A stretch of 18,917 bases of DNA from an uncultured Collinsella sp. GTDB lineage: Bacteria; Actinomycetota; Coriobacteriia; Coriobacteriales; Coriobacteriaceae. The stretch is from contig UREE01000038.1 in the NCBI GenBank assembly GCA_900546825.1, positions 1 to 18,917 on the forward strand. Reading direction: 5' to 3'. Below, piece after piece: positions 12,915-18,917 of this stretch. Position numbers and translations under genes: made by a program. The notes under the pieces are model-generated. The model was not told the DNA's origin and ran no database searches. It was given only the letters and a program-made list of their open reading frames with translations. How positions within the stretch are numbered: the stretch's first letter is position 1; every line of letters starts with the position of its first letter.

Positions 12915-13739
12915 ATGACCGCGCCGTCTGATTTCAATTCGATTCCTGAGCTCGATGCCACGCTTGTATTCTGTGTTGCCTATGATGGCTCGTCCTATAG
13001 CGGATTTGCCGAGCAGCCGGGCCAGACGACCGTTGCGGGCGAGTTGCGCCGCGCTATCGAGACGCTGCTGCGCCGCCCGATCGATCTGACGTGTGCGGGT
13101 CGTACCGATGCCGGCGTGCATGCGGTGGCCCAGTACATTAGCGTGCCCGTAACGGACGCTGAGCTTGCTCTGACGCGCCGTAGGTGGCTGAGGGCTATGG
13201 ATGCCCTCCTGCCCAAAGATATCGCCATAAACGAGGTCTACAAGGCCCGTAAAGGCTTTTCTGCGCGTTTTGACGCGCGTTCACGTACGTATACGTACCG
13301 TATTGCCGATCGAGATGCGCGCCCCGTGCTGTCCCGCGGTGCCGTGTGGTGGCATCGCTATCCCTTGGATGTTGAGGCTATGTCTGCTGCCTGCCCCGCG
13401 CTGCTGGGCGAGCAGGACTTTAAAAGCTTTTGCAAGGTTGCCTCGGCCGTTGGCAAGCCCACGCATCGCTGCGTGATGCGTGCCGAATTTGGCCATGAGG
13501 TTGCGTTTGGCGAGGACATCCTGACGTTCACCATCGAGGGCAATGCGTTTCTGCATTCGATGGTCCGTACGATCGTGGGCACGCTTGTCGAGATTGGCAT
13601 GCATCGCCGTGAACCCGAGTGGATGCGCGAGGTTATCGATGCTTGCGACCGTACCGCTGCGGGCCCCACGGCTCCTGCCTGCGGCCTTACGTTTATGGGC
13701 GTGGATTACGATCCCGCCGAGCTTGTCGTGCTCGACTAG
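12915..13739 (+). CDS. truA: tRNA pseudouridine synthase A (positions 38-40)
   Basis: TruA isomerises uridines 38-40 in the tRNA anticodon stem. The 274-residue protein carries the catalytic motif CAGRTDAGVHA with nucleophile Asp65 (residues 60-70), the early AYDGSSYSGF segment (22-31), DARSRTYTYRI and GNAFLHSMVRTIVGTLVEIG near the C-terminus. ATG 12915 with GGGAG five bases upstream is preferred over in-frame TTG 12900. It lies just after the rplQ terminator, so it probably has its own promoter or depends on read-through, although no convincing promoter is seen in the short gap. The rplQ-truA neighbourhood is common in Gram-positive bacteria. The ECF transporter genes often found between them are missing. 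Confidence 0.95.
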   Translation: MTAPSDFNSIPELDATLVFCVAYDGSSYSGFAEQPGQTTVAGELRRAIETLLRRPIDLTCAGRTDAGVHAVAQYISVPVTDAELALTRRRWLRAMDALLPKDIAINEVYKARKGFSARFDARSRTYTYRIADRDARPVLSRGAVWWHRYPLDVEAMSAACPALLGEQDFKSFCKVASAVGKPTHRCVMRAEFGHEVAFGEDILTFTIEGNAFLHSMVRTIVGTLVEIGMHRREPEWMREVIDACDRTAAGPTAPACGLTFMGVDYDPAELVVLD

Positions 13740-13752
13740 GGGAGGGCTCGAC

Positions 13753-13899
13753 GTGTCGTGCGTCGACACCTGTCATCTGTGGGCTGCGCGTGTGCAACAT
13801 CTGTTCTTGGCGTGCAATGCAACCGGTGTCTCATTGCTTTTATTGCCGGGGTGTACCATGAACCACGGTTTGATTCATTGCTGTCGAGAGGACGGATAA
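13753..13899 (+). CDS. Possible small cysteine-rich ORF upstream of the glycosyltransferase
   Basis: A GTG-initiated frame of 48 codons starts eight or so bases after GGGGAGGG and stops at 13897-13899, one base before the next gene's TTG. The predicted peptide has six cysteines (positions 3, 7, 21, 34, 43, 44) and a short hydrophobic run (VSLLLLPG). No family is recognised. It could be a leader peptide translationally coupled to the downstream gene, or simply an open frame within a 160-bp gap. The good ribosome site and the exact abutment are the only support. Confidence 0.25.
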   Translation: MSCVDTCHLWAARVQHLFLACNATGVSLLLLPGCTMNHGLIHCCREDG

Positions 13900-13900
13900 T

Positions 13901-14941
13901 TTGGTTCGACGTGGCTCGCATCCGCGACTTTCGGTGATCCTTGTGGTAGAAGGTTCGCCCAGCTATGCGATGCGTGCGCTCGAGAGTATCCAGAACCAAG
14001 ACCTCTACGATTTGCAGATTGTCGTTGTCTGTCGCGATACTGCGCCCGGTGTGCGCCATTCGCTTCAAGTTGCTGCCGACAGGGACATCCATATTGATTT
14101 GATTGACGTCGAGGACGCGACGCGCGGCGCGTGTCTTCGTGCCGGTTTTGCTGCCTCGCGCGGCTCTCAAATCATCGCCATGAACGCCGATGAGTGGTTT
14201 GCTCCGCAATCACTTTCCAAGATGGTCGATATCGCGTGCGATACTGCGGCAGACATAGTGTTCCCCACGGTGTCGCTCGACCGCTATGATGCACATCGAG
14301 AGCGCCATTCGCGCGTCTTGGATGCTACTCATATTTCCATTGATAGCAAATCTTCGATGGTGGCCGGGCTGCCTCAGTTGATTTTGGGCGGCTTGGTTGC
14401 TCAAGTCTCTGGCGTGATGTATAGTCGTCCGCTGTTTGAGGCATGCCTTTTGTGCGACAAGGCGTTTCGCACAGTTGGGTTTATGGCATGCGCGCTCTCG
14501 CAGGCGCAGCGCGTCTCCGGATGCGGCGACGCTTGTTTCCACGCGGTGGCGCCTAAGCTTGCAGATGCCTTTGATCCCACCATGTATGCCAAGGTATCCG
14601 ATGACACCCGAGCGCTCGACGAGCTTGCGGACTCACTCTCGGAAGCAGATAGCGGTGGTCGGCTCAAGCTGGCAAGCCAAAAGTTCTACTTTGCCGGACT
14701 GGTCGCCTGCATCGAGAATTTGTGTCTGAGCCCGCATGGGGTGTCGTCAATCGAGCGTTCCGCCCGCATGCGTGATATGCTCGAGGCGCCTCGAACCCGT
14801 CAAATGGTCGCCGCGCTCAAGGATAACCATCGGGGGCTCGGTCTGTTGTTTGGGCCGATCGCCAGCGCCAAGCCCGCGCGCTGCGTGATGTGTACGCATC
14901 TGGCAGCTTTTCTTAACCGGACGGGCGCAAAAACCGCCTAA
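13901..14941 (+). CDS. Divergent family 2-type glycosyltransferase
   Basis: The 346-residue protein begins, after a basic N-terminus, with a GT-A-like nucleotide-binding start: PRLSVILVVEGSPSYAMRALESIQNQ (split at residues 8-32), then LQIVVVCRD (38-46) and RGSQIIAMNADEWFAP (87-102). This is the family 2 pattern of conflict-free strand, repeated helix and acidic metal site. The usual DxD appears as NAD (N95-A96-D97), so metal use or activity may be altered. The second half (from about 150) has no recognised fold and includes several cysteines. No transmembrane helix or signal peptide is evident. The start is TTG with GAGAGGA upstream. The substrate is unknown. It stands alone between truA and argR, with no polysaccharide genes nearby. 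Confidence 0.65.
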   Translation: MVRRGSHPRLSVILVVEGSPSYAMRALESIQNQDLYDLQIVVVCRDTAPGVRHSLQVAADRDIHIDLIDVEDATRGACLRAGFAASRGSQIIAMNADEWFAPQSLSKMVDIACDTAADIVFPTVSLDRYDAHRERHSRVLDATHISIDSKSSMVAGLPQLILGGLVAQVSGVMYSRPLFEACLLCDKAFRTVGFMACALSQAQRVSGCGDACFHAVAPKLADAFDPTMYAKVSDDTRALDELADSLSEADSGGRLKLASQKFYFAGLVACIENLCLSPHGVSSIERSARMRDMLEAPRTRQMVAALKDNHRGLGLLFGPIASAKPARCVMCTHLAAFLNRTGAKTA

Positions 14942-14952
14942 ACGGCTCATTA

Positions 14953-14980
14953 CGAAACAAATTTGCATAGAATTGTTTCG
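14953..14980. promoter_or_regulatory. 28-bp dyad upstream of argR
   Basis: CGAAACAA (14953-14960) and TTGTTTCG (14973-14980) are perfect inverted arms separated by 12 bases, with centres 20 bp apart (two helical turns). It begins 12 bases after the glycosyltransferase stop and ends about 93 bases before argR. No T tract follows, which argues against a terminator and for a protein-binding operator. It does not match the ARG box consensus. Confidence 0.4.
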
Positions 14981-15009
14981 AAATGCGTTCTTATACACAA
15001 AAGCCTTCA

Positions 15010-15028
15010 AATAGCGTTAAACTATTCA
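15010..15028. promoter_or_regulatory. Weak inverted repeat with an ARG-box-like half site before argR
   Basis: AATAG (15010-15014) and CTATT (15022-15026) are inverted around seven bases, and AACTATTCA (15020-15028) resembles the right half of an ARG box (WWWWATTCA). The left half, TGAAT, is absent at the expected position. It could be a degenerate autoregulatory site for ArgR; the match alone does not prove it. Confidence 0.25.
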
Positions 15029-15073
15029 ATCACTGATTGATTGTCTCCGCCATCTTTTGGAGTGAGGGTTTGT

Positions 15074-15511
15074 ATGGCTAAAAAACGCAATGGGCGCCAG
15101 GATGCCATTAGAGATATTGTGCGCAATAAGGACGTCCGCACGCAGCGCGTGCTGGTCGATGAGCTCCGTGCTATGGGCTTTGATTGCACGCAGGCGACTG
15201 TCTCTCGCGATATTGCCGATATGGGGCTGCGTAAGCTCCCTGAGGGCATCTATGTTCTGGCAGAGGACCTGCACCTGCAGCGCATGGTTTCCGAGCTCGT
15301 AACGGGCGTTCTGCGTACCGATAATCTGGTTATGATCAAGGCTCAGCCTGGCACGGCTTCCGGCATCGCCGCCGCCGTTGATGCGGCAGAGTTGCCCGAT
15401 GTGCTTGGCTCGCTTGCCGGCAACGATACGATTTTGGTTATTGCCCAGACGGCCGAGGACGGCGAGCGTCTCGAGGCGCTGATCAATAAGCTGAGCAATT
15501 CTCGCAAGTAG
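15074..15511 (+). CDS. argR: Arginine repressor ArgR
   Basis: The 145-residue protein has the two ArgR domains. The N-terminal winged helix carries the recognition motif QATVSRDIADMGLRK (residues 40-54). The C-terminal hexamerisation/arginine-binding domain includes QPGTASGIAAAVD (91-103) and GSLAGNDTILVIA (112-124) with the conserved Asp118. With arginine as co-repressor it controls arginine biosynthesis and catabolism genes. ATG 15074 is chosen because GAGGG (15064-15068) lies upstream and family members start near a basic MAKK; the frame extends upstream without a better start. No arg biosynthesis genes are adjacent. A dyad and a weak ARG-like half site precede it, and a strong terminator follows. 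Confidence 0.95.
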   Translation: MAKKRNGRQDAIRDIVRNKDVRTQRVLVDELRAMGFDCTQATVSRDIADMGLRKLPEGIYVLAEDLHLQRMVSELVTGVLRTDNLVMIKAQPGTASGIAAAVDAAELPDVLGSLAGNDTILVIAQTAEDGERLEALINKLSNSRK

Positions 15512-15562
15512 GCGTGCGGGTCGTGCGCTCGGCACTGCGTGCGCTTACATAGTGGCTTGTAA

Positions 15563-15596
15563 GGGGTATCGACGTTGGTCGGTACCCCCTTTTTTT
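15563..15596 (+). terminator. Intrinsic terminator of argR
   Basis: GGGGTATCGAC (15563-15573) pairs with 15578-15588 over 11 pairs with one G-U and a four-base loop, followed by one C and seven T residues (15590-15596). It lies about 50 bases after the argR stop. Confidence 0.9.
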
Positions 15597-15635
15597 GTTT
15601 GCTGGTATAACGACCGCCCAGTCGCTTCAAACTAA

Positions 15636-15672
15636 AAGGCCCCGAGCAGTTCAATAAGCTGCTCGGGGCCTT
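15636..15672 (-). terminator. Terminator of the penicillin-binding protein gene
   Basis: AAGGCCCCGAGCAG (15636-15649) pairs perfectly with 15659-15672 (14 bp, 9-base loop). On the minus strand the stem is followed by TTTTAGTTT, which suits termination of the leftward gene ending at 15695. On the plus strand it ends TTGTTGGCTTT, giving weak backup termination for argR. With the argR terminator it insulates two convergent genes. Confidence 0.88.
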
Positions 15673-15694
15673 GTTGGCTTTAGTCGCGTACTTC

Positions 15695-17899
15695 TTAGCC
15701 GACCGTATCGTCAGGCGTGGGCGAGGGGTCGGGAGTGGGCGTGGGCGTAGGCGTAGGCGTGCCGCCATCGCCGCCGGTCGAACCACCAGTGGAGCCGCCC
15801 GTCGAGCCACCGGTCGTACCGGTGCCGCCGGTGGTGTCGCCGCCCGTGGTCTCGGTGGTCGTGGTCGTCGTGGTCGTCGTGGTCGTCGTGGTGGTTTCCT
15901 CTTCCTCTTCGTCCTTGTCCTTGTCGTCGTTCTCCGACTTCTTGGTGTTGTTGGTGCCGTAGAACTTCCAGACGCTGTTGTTCTTGTAGGTGGGCGCCGT
16001 TCCGGTCGCAAACTCCTCGCGCTCGGTACCGGTCAGAACGGTGTTCATAAACCGCTTAAAGACAGGCAGGTTGGTGCTGTCGCCCAGCAGGTCCGTGCCG
16101 TACTTTTGGATGGGGATCTCGCCCGCGGAATAGCCGGTCCACAGGGCGCACGCCAGCTGCGGGGTATAGCCGCAGAACCACAGGTTGGTGGTGTTGTCGG
16201 TGGTGCCCGTCTTGCCGGCATAGGGCTGGTTGACACTCAGGGCGCCGGCAGCACCCGTACCGCTGCCCTTCATGACGCCGGACAGAACATCGGTGACCGC
16301 GGCGGCCTCGCCCTCGGTAAGCACCTGTGAGGGATTGTCGGTGTGCTGGTACAGCACCGAACCGGTACGAGAATCAATCTCGGTGATGGCGATCGGCTGG
16401 CGATAGTAGCCGCCGTTGGCAAACGTCGCGTAGGCGGCGGCCATCTCGAGTGGCGAGATCGAGCCGGTGCCGAGCGTCATGACGGGAACGTCCTCGATGT
16501 TGTCCTTGGCGGGGTCGATGCCGAGCTTTTTGACGAGCGAGATGATCTTGCTGTTGCCGACGGCTTCCGCCACCTGGATGTAGCCGGTGTTGGAGGAGTA
16601 TGCCGTCGCCTGCTTAAGCGTGATGTTGCCATAGCTCTGGTTGGCGTAGTTTTGGACCTCAGTCGTGGTGCCCTTGGCCTTGAGCGGCGAGTTGCAGTTG
16701 AGGGTGACGTTGGGGTTCATGCCGTTTTGGATGGCAGTTGCCAGCGTAAAGGCCTTAAAGGTGGAGCCGACGGGACGCTTGGCCGTGGCATGGTTTACGT
16801 GGTTCTCGTCGGCGTTGTAGTCGTAGCCGCCCACCATGCACTTGATGTAGCCGGTCTTGGGGTCGACGACGACCATGCCCATGTCCAGGCCGTCAAGCGA
16901 GAGCGTGTCGAGCTGCTCGCGGACGGCATTCTCTGCCACCTGCTGCATCGTGGGGTCGATGGTGGTCTTGACGGTCAGGCCGCCCTTAAAGAGCACGTCG
17001 GTCGAGAACTCCTGCTCCAGCAGCTGCTTGACGTAGGAGACAAAGTAGGGCTGCGAGTAAACGTCGACGCCGCTGCCCGAGATTTCGGTCACGTTGAGGG
17101 TGATGGGCTCGGCCTGTGCGGCATCGTGCTCCTCCTGGGTGATGTGGCCCAGGCGCAGCATGTTGTCGAGAACCTTGTTGCGGCGAGACAGTGCCAGATC
17201 GGGATTGACCGTGGGGTCGTACTGCGAAGGCGAGTTGGGAAGGCCGATGAGTAGCGCGGCCTCGCTCAGGGTGAGGTCGGCGGCGCTCTTGGACAGATAG
17301 GTCTCGGCTGCGGCCTCGATGCCGTAGGCGCCGTGGCCGTAATAGATGGTGTTGAGGTACATCATGAGGATCTCGTCTTTGGAGTACATGTCCTCCATCT
17401 TGATGGCGATGTAGGCCTCGCGCACCTTACGCTCAATGGTCGAGTCGAATTGCTCCTCCTGCAGGATGGTGTTGCGCACAAGCTGCTGGGTGATCGTCGA
17501 GGCGCCTTCGTGTCCGCCGCCGAGGGTTGCCACCGCAGCACGCGCGATACCCCACAGGTCGATACCGCCGTGCTCGTAGAAGCGCTCGTCCTCGACGTCA
17601 ACGGTGCCCTGCAGCACGTAGGGGGAGACCTCGTCCTTGGTGATGGACTTGCGGTTTTGCGTGTAGAAGCTCGCGATCTTGTTGCCGTTGCAGTCGACGA
17701 TCTCGGTGGGCTCGCTCACCAGATACGCGTTGGCGTCGGTGTAGTCGGGCAGATCGGACAGCCAGCGGTTGACGTTGCCGACCATGCCGATGCCAAACGC
17801 CACGCCCGCAATCAGCAGAAAGCCCAAAAACGAGAGCAGGATTATGGGCAGAGCATGCGTCTTTGAACGGCTGCGTCCCTGTCGTTGGCGAGGACCCAT
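15695..17899 (-). CDS. Class A penicillin-binding protein (glycosyltransferase-transpeptidase) with low-complexity tail
   Basis: The 734-residue bifunctional enzyme polymerises and cross-links peptidoglycan outside the membrane. It has a short basic cytoplasmic N-terminus, then one membrane anchor (about residues 16-42). The GT51 domain has motif EDERFYEHGG with catalytic Glu103, then GASTITQQLVRN (132-143), RKVREAYIAIKME and LNTIYYGHGAYGIEAAA. The transpeptidase domain has STFK (Ser379-Lys382), SSN (435-437) and KTGT (563-566). ATG 17899 is chosen because GGAGGT lies seven bases upstream; an in-frame upstream start would add 41 atypical residues before the anchor. The tail from 656 runs acidic, then 14 threonines (669-682), Gly/Thr/Ser repeats, and a Thr-Pro stretch. 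It resembles Gram-positive PBP1a/PonA proteins. Confidence 0.96.
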   Translation of the reverse strand: MGPRQRQGRSRSKTHALPIILLSFLGFLLIAGVAFGIGMVGNVNRWLSDLPDYTDANAYLVSEPTEIVDCNGNKIASFYTQNRKSITKDEVSPYVLQGTVDVEDERFYEHGGIDLWGIARAAVATLGGGHEGASTITQQLVRNTILQEEQFDSTIERKVREAYIAIKMEDMYSKDEILMMYLNTIYYGHGAYGIEAAAETYLSKSAADLTLSEAALLIGLPNSPSQYDPTVNPDLALSRRNKVLDNMLRLGHITQEEHDAAQAEPITLNVTEISGSGVDVYSQPYFVSYVKQLLEQEFSTDVLFKGGLTVKTTIDPTMQQVAENAVREQLDTLSLDGLDMGMVVVDPKTGYIKCMVGGYDYNADENHVNHATAKRPVGSTFKAFTLATAIQNGMNPNVTLNCNSPLKAKGTTTEVQNYANQSYGNITLKQATAYSSNTGYIQVAEAVGNSKIISLVKKLGIDPAKDNIEDVPVMTLGTGSISPLEMAAAYATFANGGYYRQPIAITEIDSRTGSVLYQHTDNPSQVLTEGEAAAVTDVLSGVMKGSGTGAAGALSVNQPYAGKTGTTDNTTNLWFCGYTPQLACALWTGYSAGEIPIQKYGTDLLGDSTNLPVFKRFMNTVLTGTEREEFATGTAPTYKNNSVWKFYGTNNTKKSENDDKDKDEEEEETTTTTTTTTTTTTTETTGGDTTGGTGTTGGSTGGSTGGSTGGDGGTPTPTPTPTPDPSPTPDDTVG
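15718..15895 (-). repeat. Low-complexity coding repeats for the PBP Thr/Gly/Pro tail
   Basis: Within the PBP gene, 15854-15895 encodes 14 consecutive threonines using only ACC and ACG codons in a pattern with a nine-base period (GGTCGTCGT on the plus strand, three units). The adjoining 15718-15850 encodes GGST repeats and alternating Thr-Pro. Such tracts can gain or lose units by replication slippage without shifting frame, so the tail length may differ between strains. Confidence 0.8.
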
Positions 17900-18061
17900 A
17901 TATTGACCTCCAGGTATGTCGTGCCGGACGGTGGATGTGCCGTCGGGGCAGGATGGACATAAGTTATTACACGATAAACCAAACGGGGCGCGCGAGGCCT
18001 CGTGTATGCTGGAAGACGGCATTTTTCAGAGTGAATGCATACCTTGGTAAGGAGTTTGTCG
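17900..18061. other. Divergent intergenic region between the PBP and U32 genes
   Basis: This 162-bp gap must hold the promoters of both divergent genes, but no convincing -35/-10 pair is visible on either strand. TATGCT (18005-18010) on the plus strand and an AT-rich stretch at 17956-17982 on the minus strand are the nearest candidates. A 10-bp palindrome, CGAGGCCTCG (17993-18002), lies between them. Ribosome sites for both genes are clear (GGAGGT for the PBP, TAAGGAG for U32). Confidence 0.4.
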
Positions 18062-18917
18062 ATGGCGATTCGGACGATGGGGCCGAGCGGACAATACGAG
18101 ACTGGATTGGATGCTGCCGGTGCGGCGCTGCCCGAGCTGCTGGCGCCGGCGGGCGGACTCGACCAGATGCTTGCGGCCATCGCCGCGGGTGCCGATGCCA
18201 TCTATGCGGGGTTGGGCGGCTTTAACGCCCGTGTGAGCGCCCATGGCTTTACGGATAACGAGTTTGCGCGCGGCTGCGCCGTGGCGCATGCCCATGGCGT
18301 GCGTGTGTACGTAACGCTCAACGTGTTCGTGTTTGACGATGAGTTGTCCGACGCGGTGGCGTTGGGAGCTCATGCACTGGAGCTGGGCGCCGATGCTCTG
18401 ATTGTCGCCGATGCCGGGTTGGCCTGCGCGCTGCGCGCGGCGATTCCCGGGGTCGAGATTCACCTGTCCACGCAGGCGGGCGCTCATAGCGAGGGTGCCG
18501 TGCGGCTTGCCGCCGATGAGCTGGGGGTCGAGCGCGTGACGACGGCACGCGAGCTGACGGTCGACGAGATTGCGGCGCTATGTGCCACGGGCGTGCCCAT
18601 CGAGGTATTCTGCCACGGTGCGATTTGCATCGGCTATTCGGGGGCGTGCGAGTTCTCGGCCCTGCGGCGTGGGCGCTCGGCGATGCGCGGCGACTGCACG
18701 CAGCCGTGCCGTCTGGCGTACGACCTAGTGGACGAGGCGGGACAGAGCGTTGTCGCCGTCGAGGGAGATCGCCTGCTGTGCCCGCGCGACTATCTGGGTA
18801 TTGCGCATCTGCCCGAGCTTGTAGATGCCGGCGTGGCGTCGCTCAAGATCGAGGGGCGCATGAAGAACCCCGATTACGCATTCAACGTGGTGCGGGTGTG
18901 GCGCCGGGCGCTCGATA
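18062..18917 (+). CDS. U32 family peptidase-like protein (RlhA/TrhP group), 3' end outside the window
   Basis: The first 285 codons are present; the frame is still open at the window end. ATG 18062 follows TAAGGAG (18048-18054). After a short lead the protein begins PELLAPAGGLDQMLAAIAAGADAIYAG, the typical start of the family. It contains the complete U32 signature E-x-F-x2-G-A-I-C-x4-G-x-C-x-F-S (residues 181-199), the downstream GDCTQPCR (210-217) with its cysteines, and LKIEGRMKNPDY near the cut end. Characterised members are not classical proteases but hydroxylate rRNA (RlhA) or tRNA wobble uridines (TrhP); some contribute to collagenase activity. Which subgroup this belongs to needs the missing C-terminal part. 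It is transcribed divergently from the PBP. Confidence 0.9.
   Translation, partial: MAIRTMGPSGQYETGLDAAGAALPELLAPAGGLDQMLAAIAAGADAIYAGLGGFNARVSAHGFTDNEFARGCAVAHAHGVRVYVTLNVFVFDDELSDAVALGAHALELGADALIVADAGLACALRAAIPGVEIHLSTQAGAHSEGAVRLAADELGVERVTTARELTVDEIAALCATGVPIEVFCHGAICIGYSGACEFSALRRGRSAMRGDCTQPCRLAYDLVDEAGQSVVAVEGDRLLCPRDYLGIAHLPELVDAGVASLKIEGRMKNPDYAFNVVRVWRRALD

Noticed and set aside
18005..18010. TATGCT as a promoter -10 for the U32 gene
   Set aside because: No acceptable -35 hexamer occurs 16-18 bases upstream, so it is not listed as a promoter.

Overview
The window is about 19 kb of GC-rich, densely coding bacterial chromosome. Most of it is the downstream part of the universal ribosomal-protein supercluster (spc and alpha operons). 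The gene order (rplQ followed by truA), the zinc forms of S14, L36 and adenylate kinase, the high GC content, the frequent GTG/TTG starts and the yqeC-yqeB-xdhC selenium-hydroxylase genes together suggest an anaerobic Coriobacteriia actinomycete, most likely Collinsella or a close relative. That assignment is an inference from pattern, not from a database search.

Layout. (1) Positions 1-2812: a three-gene block for maturation of a selenium-dependent molybdenum hydroxylase (yqeC on the minus strand; yqeB and xdhC on the plus strand). It is bounded on both sides by copies of a short repeat with the 15-bp core AGTTGCGGTGAAATA. The two outermost copies are in inverted orientation and similar over 26 bp. 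Two copies on the right form a 67-nt near-palindrome. (2) 2813-9295: a promoter-like sequence and a strongly foldable leader, then rplE, rpsN, rpsH, rplF, rplR, rpsE, rpmD, rplO, secY, adk, map. (3) 9296-12879: infA, rpmJ, rpsM, rpsK, rpsD, rpoA, rplQ, closed by a textbook intrinsic terminator. (4) 12915-15596: truA, a divergent family-2-type glycosyltransferase preceded by a possible 48-codon cysteine-rich ORF, and argR with its own terminator. (5) 15636-18917: a class A penicillin-binding protein on the minus strand with an unusual Thr/Gly/Pro low-complexity tail, and divergently the first 285 codons of a U32-family peptidase/hydroxylase running off the window end.

How it fits together. Regions 2 and 3 supply ribosomal proteins, the Sec translocon, RNA polymerase alpha, IF-1, adenylate kinase and methionine aminopeptidase, the standard growth-rate-controlled set. 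Genes rplN and rplX, which usually sit directly upstream of rplE, are not in the 3 kb before it. The selenium-hydroxylase block occupies that place, so it may be an insertion into the spc operon or may mark a rearrangement. The catalytic hydroxylase it serves is not in the window.

I found no new enzyme system, CRISPR array, prophage, tRNA or rRNA. The most promising undescribed elements are non-coding: the repeat family flanking the selenium block; a structured rplE leader (13-bp helix with one bulge); a 12-bp long-range helix in the infA-rpmJ interval just before the alpha-operon genes; intercistronic stem-loops before rpsN, rpsH and rplR; and a 28-bp dyad upstream of argR. All structures were derived by eye.
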